Origin: Chrysomallon squamiferum
Lineage: Eukaryota > Mollusca > Gastropoda > Neomphalida > Peltospiridae
Direction of reading: 5' to 3'
Assembly: GCA_012295275.1 (NCBI GenBank)
Contig: CM022669.1
Span: 10,359,449 to 10,423,448 of the forward strand
DNA: 64,000 nucleotides
Part shown: in pieces, positions 41,201 through 63,969 of the stretch
Position numbering within the stretch: position 1 is the stretch's first letter
Layout: each line of letters starts with the position of its first letter
Made by a program: the position numbers and the translations under genes
Notes under the pieces: generated by a model
Told to the model about the DNA's origin: nothing
Seen by the model: only the letters and a program-made list of their open reading frames with translations
Database searches by the model: none

Positions 41201-41467
41201 AACATGGCCTCAACCACATGTATCGACGATCAGTTTAAGCATGTGAAAACAATAGTTCGTTTTCTGCAAAAAAAAGCATTAGTCTGAGAGCAGTTTAATA
41301 GCGTTTTAAAAGTATAGTAGTAAGTGCATTAAAACAACGCATCGGCCTGTTATGATTATACTGCATAAACGTTTTAACGTTTTTGTTTATGTTTCGCGGC
41401 TAAAAATAGACTCATTGAATGGTTTGAGCGTCTTGTTCGTTTCGACTGTTATAAAAGCACAGAAAGC
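41180..41467. promoter_or_regulatory. Probable divergent promoter between zinc-finger and JmjC genes
   Basis: The minus-strand gene and the plus-strand JmjC gene are head-to-head, and this is the only compact interval between the candidate first exon on one side and the ATG at 41468 on the other. Its CpG content is higher than the flanks (CATCGGCC, GTTTCGCGGC, CGTTTCGAC). ACCCATGATGC at 41181 resembles the ZNF143/THAP11-type ACCCANNATGC promoter element. Inference only. Confidence 0.35.
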
Positions 41468-44400
41468 ATGCAGGTGTTTTATTGTGTTACAGTTATTGTT
41501 TTGTATGTGTGTTCGGACACCGGTTTTGTAATCTGTAAGAAAAAGGACCTACCAGGTCATGAAAAACCTTTGGGATCTCATATGTCACCATTGGGCATAA
41601 CTGTGATTGGGAAATTCTCTACACCTGGAGTTTTCTATGAACATTTTGTAAAAGTGGGCATGCCAATTTTAATGAAACAACCATTGATTAATTCAAAATA
41701 TCCACCATTCTCAAAATGGAATGATAATTATCTCAGGTATTTGTTATAATTTTTTTTTACTAATTTCACTTCCTTTGTTCTTTTTAATGTTATTTTTTTT
41801 AAATAAACTTAAATCATAAATGTAAATAACTTGTAAATTTTAAAATTGTTTTATGTTTATATGAATATTAGTAATTAGTGTATTGGCCATGTATATTATA
41901 ATCTGTTTATAATTGATTAAAATGTTTAAATAGTTAATAATTAGCAGAATATTTGCATTTTATGTTTTATATTTTGTCACACAATGTGTGAATATGTGTG
42001 TGTGAAAATGTAAAATGAATACACTAACATTATGTGTGACATAAGTTTTTAAGTTCAATTCCTATTCTATCTTTTTATTGTTATTTTATAAGCAAAGCCA
42101 CAACAGTATTTAAATTCTACAGACAACTGGCAACTGCAGTATTTGAAATACCGTAACTGTTTCCATAAAACTTATTCATCAATACAGCTGTGATGAAATT
42201 TGTTTTCAATTACTACTAAATGAACTGTAAATTGCAGTTATATATTTATTAAATGTCTGTGTTTAAGTCATTTCATCAATAAATCTAAAATTATTAGTTT
42301 ATCAGTTGTCTATCTACATTAAAATTGCACCTGTAGCTCACATTGGTATTATGCCTCAGTTCAAACATCTGATGTACTTTTTTAAATAACTTTATCATAA
42401 TAGAATTGGCACTGAGGGTATGCACCATGCTTTAGATATGCCATACCCCTTTGTTAATATTAATTTCATCATTGTCAAGCCATCTGAATTTTATAAGACT
42501 ATTAAACAATTTTTGCCATAACACATTAGACCTGGGCTTTAACTAGTATTAATCCAGACTTAGAACGATAAGTATATCTTTATGTATTTAATATTTTAAT
42601 ACTTTTTTATTGTTGCTTCAAGAATATTATAATATAAATATGTGTTACTTTTAATTCATCTTTATAATGTATGATATGTATTATTTTTTGTAGTGAAAAC
42701 TATGGAGGTGTTTCAGTATCCGTGGAAATGTCGAAGAAGGAAAAAAGAAACAAAAAGCCAACATCCATGATACTTGATGATTTCCTCGACATATACAAAC
42801 ATCAAGATGTTTACATGGTTCAGCGTGTTAACAAGGAGATGATGGGTAAAAAAAAAAATCACATTTTTCAATATTGTATTTCTAGTTTAATAAATTCTGA
42901 GCATGTAAATTCAGTGTTCAGAAAGGTAGGTTTACAATATTTGGTAAGATAACATTAAAAACAGATGGTGTCCATTTAGTGTCATTTATAAACTGTCTGT
43001 TTTGTGGAACACATTAATAATGCCAAAGAAAATCTTATATCTTATATCTTATACATCACAATGATCTACCAGTATCTTTTAAAAGCAATACCACATATGA
43101 GAAAATACAGTACTTGCGATGTAATCCAAAAGCTGTACGAGAAGGACTGATCCAATAAAGTGTAATTTCCCACAATATAATTTGAATTATTATAGTTTAT
43201 ACAGATAAACAAAACCCATGTTTGTATGATTAGCAAAATTAATTTATAATATAATTATGATTGTGTTACAATCATAACAATAATTCTTATAACTAATTCA
43301 GAATTTGTATATTAAAATTTGGAAATAATGAGATTTAAGATATATTACAAAAATAAAATACTACATCTTAATGCTTATTAAATACATAAATAAATAAACA
43401 AGCATTAAGATGTACTACTGTATTTTGAAACCATAATGGCAACCAAAATATGTAACTAATAAAACTGCATTTATGTTCAAGGATATCTATAGATACCCTT
43501 GAACATAAATGCAGTCTATATTATATTATCTATATTATCTATATTATAGATAATAAAATTCTTTAAATTTCACATCTCTTAAACCTGTAATTCTTACTAA
43601 TACTTACAATATCATTAATAAATTCTTTAAAAAGTCTGTTGTTTTATTTTCAGATGATGTTCACATTCCTATAACTCTGCAGTGTGGTGGCTTTCAGAAC
43701 GTCATAAATGATGCAGTGATATGGTTTAGTGGCGGCAGCACTCGTTCTGTGCTTCATTACGACGTCCTTGACAACCTGCTCTGTCTTCTGGATGGAAAGA
43801 AAGAAGTCCTGCTGATAAATAAGGTAATATTTTTAACATATAGCTTAACAGAGTATAGCTCTTAATTTGTGATTCATTTTGGGTATGAATGTTATTATTA
43901 AATAATGTTCATATAGAGATTTAAAGAAAATTTAATGTAGATATTGTAATATTTTATTGTATCAGTAATGTTTTTTTTCAAAAAGTATCTAAATCAACTG
44001 ATGGCTAATTGTATATTTTGGTAGTTGGTATCTTTATTTTGATTTGTAAGGTTGTTTTTTGTTGTTTTTTTTTTTTTTTGTGGTTAAAAAAATTACAAGA
44101 AATAGCCAAAAGTCTTTGTTAAATCATTTATGTATGTTAATCAGTCAGATATATTCTTGGTATCTCACAGGAAGAAAATGGCAGTGTTGCTTTTTATTAG
44201 TTACTAGAATCAGTTTTTAACAGTGATTAAATTTGATCTGATCAAAACAGTTACATGTTTTCAATCATGTAATTCAGTTTAGTGTTTTCTGTAAACAAAT
44301 TTTAAACATTAATTAAATTTTCAAATTCCATTTTAATATTACATAATAATTTTAAAAAGATATCACATGGAAGTTTAATTTAATAGTTAATGGTAATGTT

Positions 44401-47400
44401 TAAACTTTGCTGTGATGAAACGTGAACAAAGACCCAGTATTGCTAACACCAGGCATTGACTGGGGAATGACTCAGTTTAATCTTCTCTCTGAGCAAAGTT
44501 CCTCATTTATCTTCCCACAACTTGAAATCACCAGCGACAGGCCCCAAAAATGTTACTGATCGTGTGATAATGTTCTTATTGCTTATTTGGGAAAAGTCAC
44601 TGTAAAAGTTCAGACAGAACAAATATCCTGTGGTCAAACCAACCTTATTTTATCCATAATTTAATTTGAAGTTTCACCACATAAAAGAAATCACAAAATG
44701 TGTAGCTTGAAATTTTCAGACAGATAAAATAAACAGTATACATAAGCAGTAAAAAACATTAGATTCGATGAAATAGGTATTTTTTAGATATATAAAATTA
44801 TTTAACATACAGTCAATGTGTTTGTGAACAACATTGTCAGCCAGTTTACTTTATTACTTTTGTTAATAATATAATACATGAAGTATATACTTTAACTAAG
44901 AATTATACCCATCACTTATTAAGATAACTACAATATTATTTTTGCTTCAGACATACAGCTATCTAGTTGAAGCTGATGGATTTAACAAAGATGGAATGTA
45001 CAGCAAAGTGGATGTGGATTCAGTGAACATGAAGCAGTTTCCACATTTACAGAAAGTTCCATGGTTTCAAGCTCGCATGCAGGCTGGTGACTGTCTTTAT
45101 ATACCAAACAGGTTCTTACTTTTATTTATTAATCAATAATAATAATAAAAATCATTCCTTTTTTTTCTAAGCATTACATTCTTTTTTTTTTTAAACACTT
45201 TAAAAAATATGTAAGCTAAATAATACATGTAGACAGATGTATGGGTAGAATCAAAAACATTTATTTTGCTAATCAAAATAAAACTATGTTTTTTTATAAT
45301 AATGAAATTAGTTTGTAGGCTAAAGTTTTGCTATATCTTTGTTATTAATTTTTAAGTCCTTAATAATGTATTAAAATAATTTAAATGATTGTATTAATTG
45401 TAAAACCTCTTTGATGAGGTTTTAATATATTCATTTTCAACATGATAAAAATATGAACTGTTGAAAAAAAACGGATGTCACCTAAACCATATATTGGACA
45501 GATGAAAATATGGTATAATGCACTCGCTGTGACATGACCATTTACAGCAGCCATAGTGGTCCTCAAGGATTAATAAGAAGTTTCACAATATAACAATAAC
45601 AACAAAATGTGTATGATGTAATTCTGAAACAGACAGACACTACTGTGTTATCGAGCTTGATCTACAGACAGTTCAAATATATATAACTGTTAATGCTTCA
45701 GGCAAACTTAACCAAATACCATTCACTGATTCAGACAGACTTTTATCAACTTGAAGCTCACAAACTGCATTATTTCAATTTTTAAAGTCATTTGACAATA
45801 ATCTAAACTGAAATTTTATTTTTTTTTTCATTGCTAGATGGTATCATCAGATCAGCTCTGCTCCAGGTCGCAATCTTGCCATCAATTTCTGGTTTTCTCA
45901 TCTGTGGTGGTTTGATCATGAAGACTGCGAGAGAAAGGCTCCCATGAATCTCAGTGCTCCACTTAGTAATTTTGGATTGGCTTCATCTAATGAGCAAGTC
46001 AGGTGTGAAATTGGTGACCTTGTTCTACTGAAATACATTGAGAAAAAGAAAGAAAAAGAACTCTATTGATTATTACTAATATCAGTAGGAAGTTGGTTAA
46101 CTTGTTCTTCTGAAATATACTAAAAAGGAAAGAAAAAAGATTATTAAATTGAAAATTACTGATTATCAGTTATTAAACAAATAAATTCTGCACCAGTAAT
46201 AAAACAAACCTAACATTTTATGAATGCAATAACCTAATTATATATTTAGTAAATTATTGTTAGGACTGATATACTGTTTAATCTGCTTTGGAATCCTTTA
46301 TATTTCTGTGCCTAAAATTATGTCATAACAGAGAGACAGAGAGGTGCTAGAAGACTTTCTTTTTCTTGCAGTAGTTATTTTATTGGTAAACTTTATTATT
46401 ATTTATGCTTTGTGTTTGGGTTCCTTTGTATATCATAACAAAGATTACAAAATAACTCATTTTGCATTGCCTTGTGAATGTATGATTGTATTTAATCCAC
46501 TAACAATTTTTATTTTTATTATATGGTTTTCAGGATGAATTATTTTATTTTAAAATAATAATTTATAAATTTATAAATATAAATGAACAAAAAAAAATAA
46601 TAATAATAATAAAAAGAAACACCAAAGAATTATGGTTAAAGTTAAGAAATATAAAAATCAAACAAAAACTCATCTTCAAAAATATACCAGTTATACATTA
46701 AACATTAAAGAATATGTTCTTGTTTTTCAGGAGTGCATTTTTAGAATTTTTTGAAGAATATATACTAGTCAGCAGATCTCAGTTTTTAAATAAAATTCCT
46801 GCAGAAGAGAAGAAATTGGTTGAGGTGTGTAAATAGTTGTTGTAATTAATATATTTATTGTTGTAATCTTTGCAAGAAATTTTAAAATATTTTTAAATTT
46901 AATATAAATCATGCGTGTTCATTATAAAGGCTATTTTTTTTAAATAATTTTTATTTTATTTATTTATTAAGATTTATTTGGTTTGCTTGTTTGCTTGTTT
47001 TCTTCTTTTTTTTCATTATTATTAATTCCAAAGGGTTAATTATTGAAATAATACAAAATCTAACTTTTAATTGTTTTTAATATATGTTCTTTAATGTTTT
47101 TTTAAGGACACCCATTTGGTAATTGTTAGAATTATTTATGAAATGAAATATATCTTTTATACAGTTTTTCTTTAATAATTTTCAATAAAATCTATAATAA
47201 GTTCTATACTGTCCTTTCAAAATAGTTTATTATCATTACATTATACAGTTAGAATTGTTCTAGATTCAACTATAAAAACATAATGATTTTAAAAATTCTT
47301 ATTACCTGAAAAATCAAAGATCACTCAAAATTGATAATAAATAAATAAAAATAAATAAAAAACCAAATCTTTCTAATATGTGTTACATGAAGATGGACAC

Positions 47401-48129
47401 TTAACTCGTTATGTTTATAATAAAAACGTGTTTAATATGTTAACTTTATTATTAAAACAGTGTTTTTAAACTTTTATTTTTTAGCTATTTGCAATCATAG
47501 ATAAAGACAAAAATTCCATACTGACTTGGAAGGAGATGTATGATTTCAATATTGATGATGTTGTCAGACAGTTTCCTGATGTTTTTCAAAACAGTATCTT
47601 AGAAAAATCAAAACAGAAGGAAGAACAAGATTCAGAAAAGATGGCAGAAAGTGAAACTACTTTGGATGATGAAACAACACTTGAAACACCATCTAGTAAC
47701 ATGACAAATGACAAAAGTAAAACAGATGACTCAAAACTTGAAATGAATGATACAGAAAGAGAAAAGGATGATTCAAGAAGTAAAATGAATGACTCAAAAC
47801 AGGAACCAAATGACTTTAAAAGGGAAATGGATAACTCAAGAAGGGAAGAAGTTGATTCAAAAACTGATTCAAAATTAGACCACTCTGAAACTGAGCCTGA
47901 AAATTCAGAAATCAAAATGGATGATTCAGAATCCAAAACTGATCAGCTAAAAGATGCAGATGATGACATTGTACAGATTGATTTGACAAAGAGCATTGAG
48001 GATTCAATAAATAAAGTTTTGGTAGAGGAACATCTCCAGGAAAAGAAGTCAGAGGAAGATAGCAGTTACAAAGAAACACATAAAAAAGAAAATGCAGAGG
48101 ATAAAAATGGTGGACATGATGAACTTTAG
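41468..48129 (+). CDS. Secretory-pathway JmjC (cupin_8) Fe(II)/2-oxoglutarate oxygenase with EF-hand loop and HDEL
   Basis: The exons 41468-41736, 42694-42845, 43654-43823, 44951-45111, 45838-46002, 46731-46824 and 47485-48129 join in frame to 551 residues. Residues about 4-17 are hydrophobic (FYCVTVIVLYVC), a signal peptide. The JmjC core has H175-Y-D177 and H254 (in RWYHQIS) as the Fe(II) triad. Lys190 sits 15 residues after the first His, as the 2OG-binding Lys does in FIH, so the enzyme looks catalytically intact and hydroxylase-like rather than a histone-demethylase type. Residues 343-354 (DKDKNSILTWKE) fit an EF-hand loop with Ser for the usual Gly. Residues about 411-489 are an acidic Asp/Ser/Lys-rich degenerate repeat. 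The C-terminus is HDEL, the KDEL-receptor retrieval signal. I infer an ER-lumenal protein hydroxylase; the substrate and exact subfamily are unknown to me. Confidence 0.93.
43353..43426. repeat. Inverted repeat (hairpin) in JmjC intron 2
   Basis: The left arm TACTACATCTTAATGCTT (43359-43376) and right arm AAGCATTAAGATGTACTA (43400-43417) are complementary with one mismatch, separated by a 23-nt A/T loop. It lies 40 bp from the 50-bp palindrome. Confidence 0.8.
43465..43514. repeat. 50-bp near-perfect palindrome in JmjC intron 2
   Basis: Perfect 18-bp arms (CTGCATTTATGTTCAAGG and its reverse complement) flank a self-complementary TATCTATAGATA core. There is a single mismatched pair (positions 83 and 96 of the 434xx block). 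It would extrude as a hairpin almost without a loop. Confidence 0.9.
43654..46002 (+). other. JmjC catalytic core exons
   Basis: Exon 43654-43823 carries WFSGGSTRSVLHYD and the DGKKEVLLIN strand with the 2OG Lys. Exon 44951-45111 carries AGDCLYIPN. Exon 45838-46002 supplies RWYHQIS with the distal His, then NLAINFWF. This is the standard order of the cupin strands. All three metal ligands are present. Confidence 0.9.
48118..48126 (+). other. C-terminal HDEL ER-retrieval signal and local context
   Basis: The last codons before TAG (48127-48129) read Gly-Gly-His-Asp-Glu-Leu. With the N-terminal signal peptide this is a complete address for soluble ER-lumenal residence. Confidence 0.85.
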
Positions 48130-49520
48130 TAGCTGTATTTGATTAATTTCAAGTCCTGAGGAAATGCCAAGATGGGTTATTTCATTCATAAATACTGAAG
48201 GTTTTTCTAAAAATCGTATTTATGAAAAATGAGTATGACTGTGTCTGAGAAAGTAGGTGAAATTCATTAAACAGAACAGAAAACACTTCTTGTAAGAAAT
48301 GAGTAATCCCCGAATGAAAACAAAGTGATCTCTAATATGTATTTTTGACAAGATAATACAGCAAAATATGAAATAACCTGTGCATAGAAATTGGCCATAA
48401 GTAGTAATAGTGTTCAAAGTGTTCTTTTATACTGGTGACCAGCATTTTGTAAAATCATAAGTGCCATGAGTATTTCAGTATGTATTCATAATTATCATAG
48501 CTCAAATGGTGAAATTATTCATTAATGTGTGTCTAGGTATGTATGATGAATTTGTATAATTTACTCAACCATATTTTCCATGCATAAAACAAAATCTTTG
48601 CATCACTTAATTTATCCAGGGGAAATAACTTGGATATACTAAATCATGATGAAAATAGAATTACATTGTTGATTGTTTGGTGCATTAAAATTTAAAGGCA
48701 AATTGAAACCATTCCATGAAATGTATATGACACATATCATGTATTTTAGTTTTTTAGTTTTAAAAATATTCTTATATATTAAGAAATCATTCCAGTCTTT
48801 TGACGTACAATCTGGCAATCATTTTTACATTCCATGCATTATATCGTAAGTGAGAAAATTTACAAATATTATTTTTTATAAATAATAATTTTAGATGAAT
48901 TTAAAAATCTTTTTAAAAATTGCAAATAAGATTATATCTTTTTTTTAAAGCATATACTAATTCATGCTAACATTCAAGGTAGCAAAAAAAATAATAAAAA
49001 TAACAATTTGCTTATAATTTGTCTTTCCTAATCTTACCCTGCTTCTGAACAGTACATTTATTATTCAGTTAAATTATGATTTTTTACTTATTTATACGTT
49101 TTATTACTCAGTTTTAGCTGAACAGTTTATTTTGTACTAGAAAACAAGTATAGATGAACAGACAAATAGATGAATATCAATACAAGACATATATTATTAT
49201 TTTTTAAGTTTATATTAAAAAAACATTTAACATGTTTGTGTGTATAAAATGAGTTATTGCATTTCATTGTTATCACAGCCATTATTATTATTAAATTTAA
49301 ATTATTATGTAGTATTTAAAACGTATGTTGTTATGTAATGTTGTAAAGATATTACTTCTATTACTGAAATTTAATTTTTTGATAGTGATTATTTTAATTG
49401 AAATCATTTTATTTACTGCAAAATGAATACAAAGATTGCATATATCTGTATATAAATTCAATGTGTTACTGCTTTTGTAGTATATTACTAAACCAGAAAT
49501 AAAATTTGTATTCATAATTA
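48130..49520 (+). other. 3' UTR of the JmjC gene (extent uncertain)
   Basis: AT-rich and without coding signal. The candidate poly(A) signal is AATAAA at 49498-49503. Confidence 0.4.
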
Positions 49521-50901
49521 TGTCTAGTTTATTTGTAAACTGATAAATTAAATGATAGATTAGATACTTAATTTTACTCTCTCTCACTCGGGACACTAAC
49601 CTTTGTTAACCATGAAGTTCTAGAATAACAAAACTTTGTGAAGATTCAAATGCACGACTCGTTTTGAAGACAACTTTGTACATAAACTTGTAAGCAAAAT
49701 ACACAAGATTCTCAAAGAAGGTGGAAATCAACTCTCTGATGATTAAAAAGGAAAGAAAAAAGATTTAGTTATTGACGTAGACTTCGATTGGTTACTGGAA
49801 AATGTCTTTCATTTTTATTTTATTTTATTTTATTTTTCTATAACGTCATAAAAAATTGGAACGTCGAATGATATTTACGCACTGTCAACTGTTAATTTAT
49901 TTTTTTATTAGCAAATTCCAGAAACAAATTCAACATTCATTCTGATCGATACAAATATATACTTACGCGTTTTTTTTTTTTTTTTTTTTTTATTACCACA
50001 GGTAACTAATATGAAATTTGAAATACATTTTAAGCTGGAAAAAGATTTTAAAAAAATATATCTCTGTTTACGAACATTATAAAACCAGTCCCAATGTTTT
50101 GTTGATCGTTCCTTGCGAAAAAAAAATTAATAGAAAGAAATTTATCGCACTCAAATTATATGCATCGAAATAAGAATAAAGCATGTTAAATGTGGCTTAT
50201 TTGGAAACGCATTTAATAATTAACATTAAGTCTGGTTTAATTTGAAACACATTTCTGTAACGTTTGAACGAGTTAAAAAACAAAGACTTTCTAATGGACA
50301 CTTGTTTTTTTAATGGAAGATCTAATGACTAACAGTAATTGTTTATTATTCCATGGGGATATGCATCATTATGGCTTTCTATGTATGTATTTACAGTCAC
50401 TTTGTGTACTTGCATTAGCTGTTACATTGACTCACCACAAGCGCAAAGTATACGTGTATAAATAATCTCACTTATAAAATATAATAAAAACAAGGTGCGA
50501 CTGATTTATCATTGTTAGGATAAACTAGCCATAATGTTAACCACCGATGTTTAAACTTGAAGCAAATAGTTTCGTATTGAAATTGTTTCTAAAAGGAAAA
50601 AAAAAAGAAATTGAAAATAAAAATGTATAAATATTTTAAGAAACAAAGAAATAAAATGCTCATTTTAAATGTGGTACGTTTTTTTTCTCTCTCTCTCATT
50701 ATGAGAAGGCATATAATAAAATAGTCCTTTCTGCTATTTCCTCTTTGACTTCAAAGGTATACATTCAATAAACATTAATATTAAAAGTACTAACTTTTTC
50801 CCTATTTGTAAACACTTAATTATATTTAACTTTGATCTGTATTTGTTCATTTATTTAATTATTTATTTATTTATTTTTATTTTATATTATTATCTTTTTC
50901 A

Positions 50902-50947
<46 letters not shown>

Positions 50948-51743
50948 TTATCTCAATGTCTCTATTTCTCTTGCCTAGTTCAATATTGTTGCGCTATAAA
51001 TTATAATTATGCCCTTTAATAGACAATCACATTAACTGAGTTTTGTCTACTGTGTCTTTAATGACACATGGTCAGTTTTATAACAGTAGATTCGCTCCTG
51101 ATGGTCAAACATTCGATAATTACTTATTCATCGTTAGTGTACTGGACACGATCGAAACGTATTTAGCAAGTTTAATGTTTGCATTGTTGAAAGTCATCAT
51201 TCGGAACACACACTGTACATAAGCAGCAGATGCTTCTAGAACCAGTCATTCTTTTACCAGGAAACTTGTATTAATAGATGGTATTAATTCCGAGATGACA
51301 CTTTTCTAATCATCCAGTGTGTGTAAAATGCTACAGCTGAATTTCTTACAGATATCAAACTAACAGAGATTGGAACGGATTACTGCTGAATTAAGAGTAG
51401 CCGAGTTTCTTCTTTTTTTTTTTCTTTTTTTTCCACCTCTCTATTACAGACAAAAGACAAATTAAAGAAGAAGAAGAAGAAGACATATCTAATACCGGTT
51501 TGAAGATCGTTTCAACAACGAAGGGTATCTCAAATTCACTGAACGACATTCAACTGTAGCTCTGGTTGCACTGATAAAAAGAGCGACTGATTTATCGAGA
51601 AAAACATAACGTAACTGTAGTTATAAAAAATAAAATGAAATAAAAAAAAACACAAACAATTTTAGTGTTTTTATAAATTAGATATAGCCAGTCTTGTTGA
51701 ATCATCAAGCATTAATTAGGCTCGTATTTATGAAATCCACGCC
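49521..51743. other. Intergenic region and unassigned 5' flank of the channel gene
   Basis: No coding signal. Contains a poly-T run (49973-49991), an ATT array (50908-50946) and a TTTA-rich stretch (50849-50890). The promoter and 5' UTR of the DEG/ENaC gene should lie here, but no element can be named with confidence. An in-frame TAG lies 24 bp upstream of the ATG at 51744. Confidence 0.5.
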
Positions 51744-62588
<10,845 letters not shown>

Positions 62589-62626
62589 AACAATGCATGG
62601 ACGTATAACGAGGGTACGTGCGTATG

Positions 62627-62686
<60 letters not shown>

Positions 62687-62758
62687 CGTGCGTATATATC
62701 TGGTTGAAGATATACTGTAAAAAAGAAGATGATTCATTCAGGTTTTTCGAAAGCGCAC

Positions 62759-62790
<32 letters not shown>

Positions 62791-63415
62791 TTATTATTAT
62801 TATTGCTGCTGTTGTTGCTGTTGTTGTTGGAAGAGAATTACCAGTAAGATGAAATACGACAAGCAACCTAAAACTGCACTTACATTTGTAATACATACAT
62901 ATAAATAAATTAAACAAAGCAACGAAATAAAACAAAGCATTGAAAGAAATAAACAAACAAACAAACAAGAAATAGTACAAAAGACGGAAAAAATGTTTTT
63001 GTTGTGTGTGTCAGGGAACACGAAATAGAAAAACAAAACGTCAATAAATGCAAAAATCCAAAAAGACTGAGTCTCTAGAACCGCGTTGTTTTATTTTCTT
63101 AATTTTTTTGTTTTTGTTGTTGTTGTTGTATGTGAGCATTTGCATGTATGCACGTATGTACATGGCATGGCTATTTCTGGAAAGAAGGACGAGAGAGACA
63201 AAACGAAATATGGGTTTATTAGGATTAATTGAGTTTACACAAACTAATAAAACAGTCAATCGCCAAGACATTTTTGTAACAAAATGTAATCTAATTTTGT
63301 TTTCAAAATAGTGTTGTCAAATGTGAACTATAAAATAATTACTTTATAATTATTAAACTCAAACAATAGAAAAGAAGAGCATAAACTTCTTACCTTATTG
63401 CAAGGTAAAGGTAAT
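62589..63415 (+). other. 3' flank/3' UTR of the channel gene
   Basis: Contains a GT run (62631-62690), a TTTA/TTG-rich stretch (62758-62830) and candidate poly(A) signals, for example AATAAA at 63043-63048. No coding signal was seen. Confidence 0.45.
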
Positions 63416-63482
63416 TGTATTATGACGTCATAATTTTATTACGTCATTTTACCTGGCAACGAAGTTTAGTTGCTATTTGTAA
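63416..63482. promoter_or_regulatory. CRE-containing promoter-like patch
   Basis: A full palindromic CRE TGACGTCA (63423-63430), a second bZIP-type TTACGTCA (63439-63446), and GGCAAC with GTTGCT in inverted orientation 10 bp apart just downstream. There is no adjacent gene within the window to assign it to. Confidence 0.3.
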
Positions 63483-63969
63483 AGGTAAGCATCATAAACT
63501 ATTATTAAATATTCTTATATCCTTACTGAAAACAATAGATATTCGCGATCTAAACAATGTGGGTAACAAAACATAATATTTTATGTAACTGAATATAGCA
63601 GTTATTATTTTATACTTAACTTTATTAATGAACTAAACTTAATTATCGTAACTGTATTTATATTGTTCTGGTTGCTGTTGTTGTTGTCGTGGTTACCAAT
63701 AAACGAGTCTGTTCTTTGTTACATACATACATATATACATACAAACATACATACATACATAATTATATGCATGATATATATATACATATAGCTTGATATA
63801 AATATATTATTTTATTTTATTTTTGCTTTTCTTAATATAAGTAATTTTATTTTATTTTATTTATTCACACACACACTCACACACACACACACTTATATTT
63901 TAATTAATATTATTTATTTATTTATTTCGTATTCCAATTTCTTCCTTTTTGTCTTCTTCTTCTTCTTCT

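Noticed and set aside
41450-41457. TATAAAAG as a TATA box for the JmjC gene
   Set aside because: It lies only about 11-18 bp upstream of the ATG, so a start site about 30 bp downstream would fall inside the coding sequence and lose the signal peptide.
47586-47936. Minus-strand Ser-rich frame of 116 codons
   Set aside because: Antisense shadow of the acidic repeat tail of the JmjC gene.
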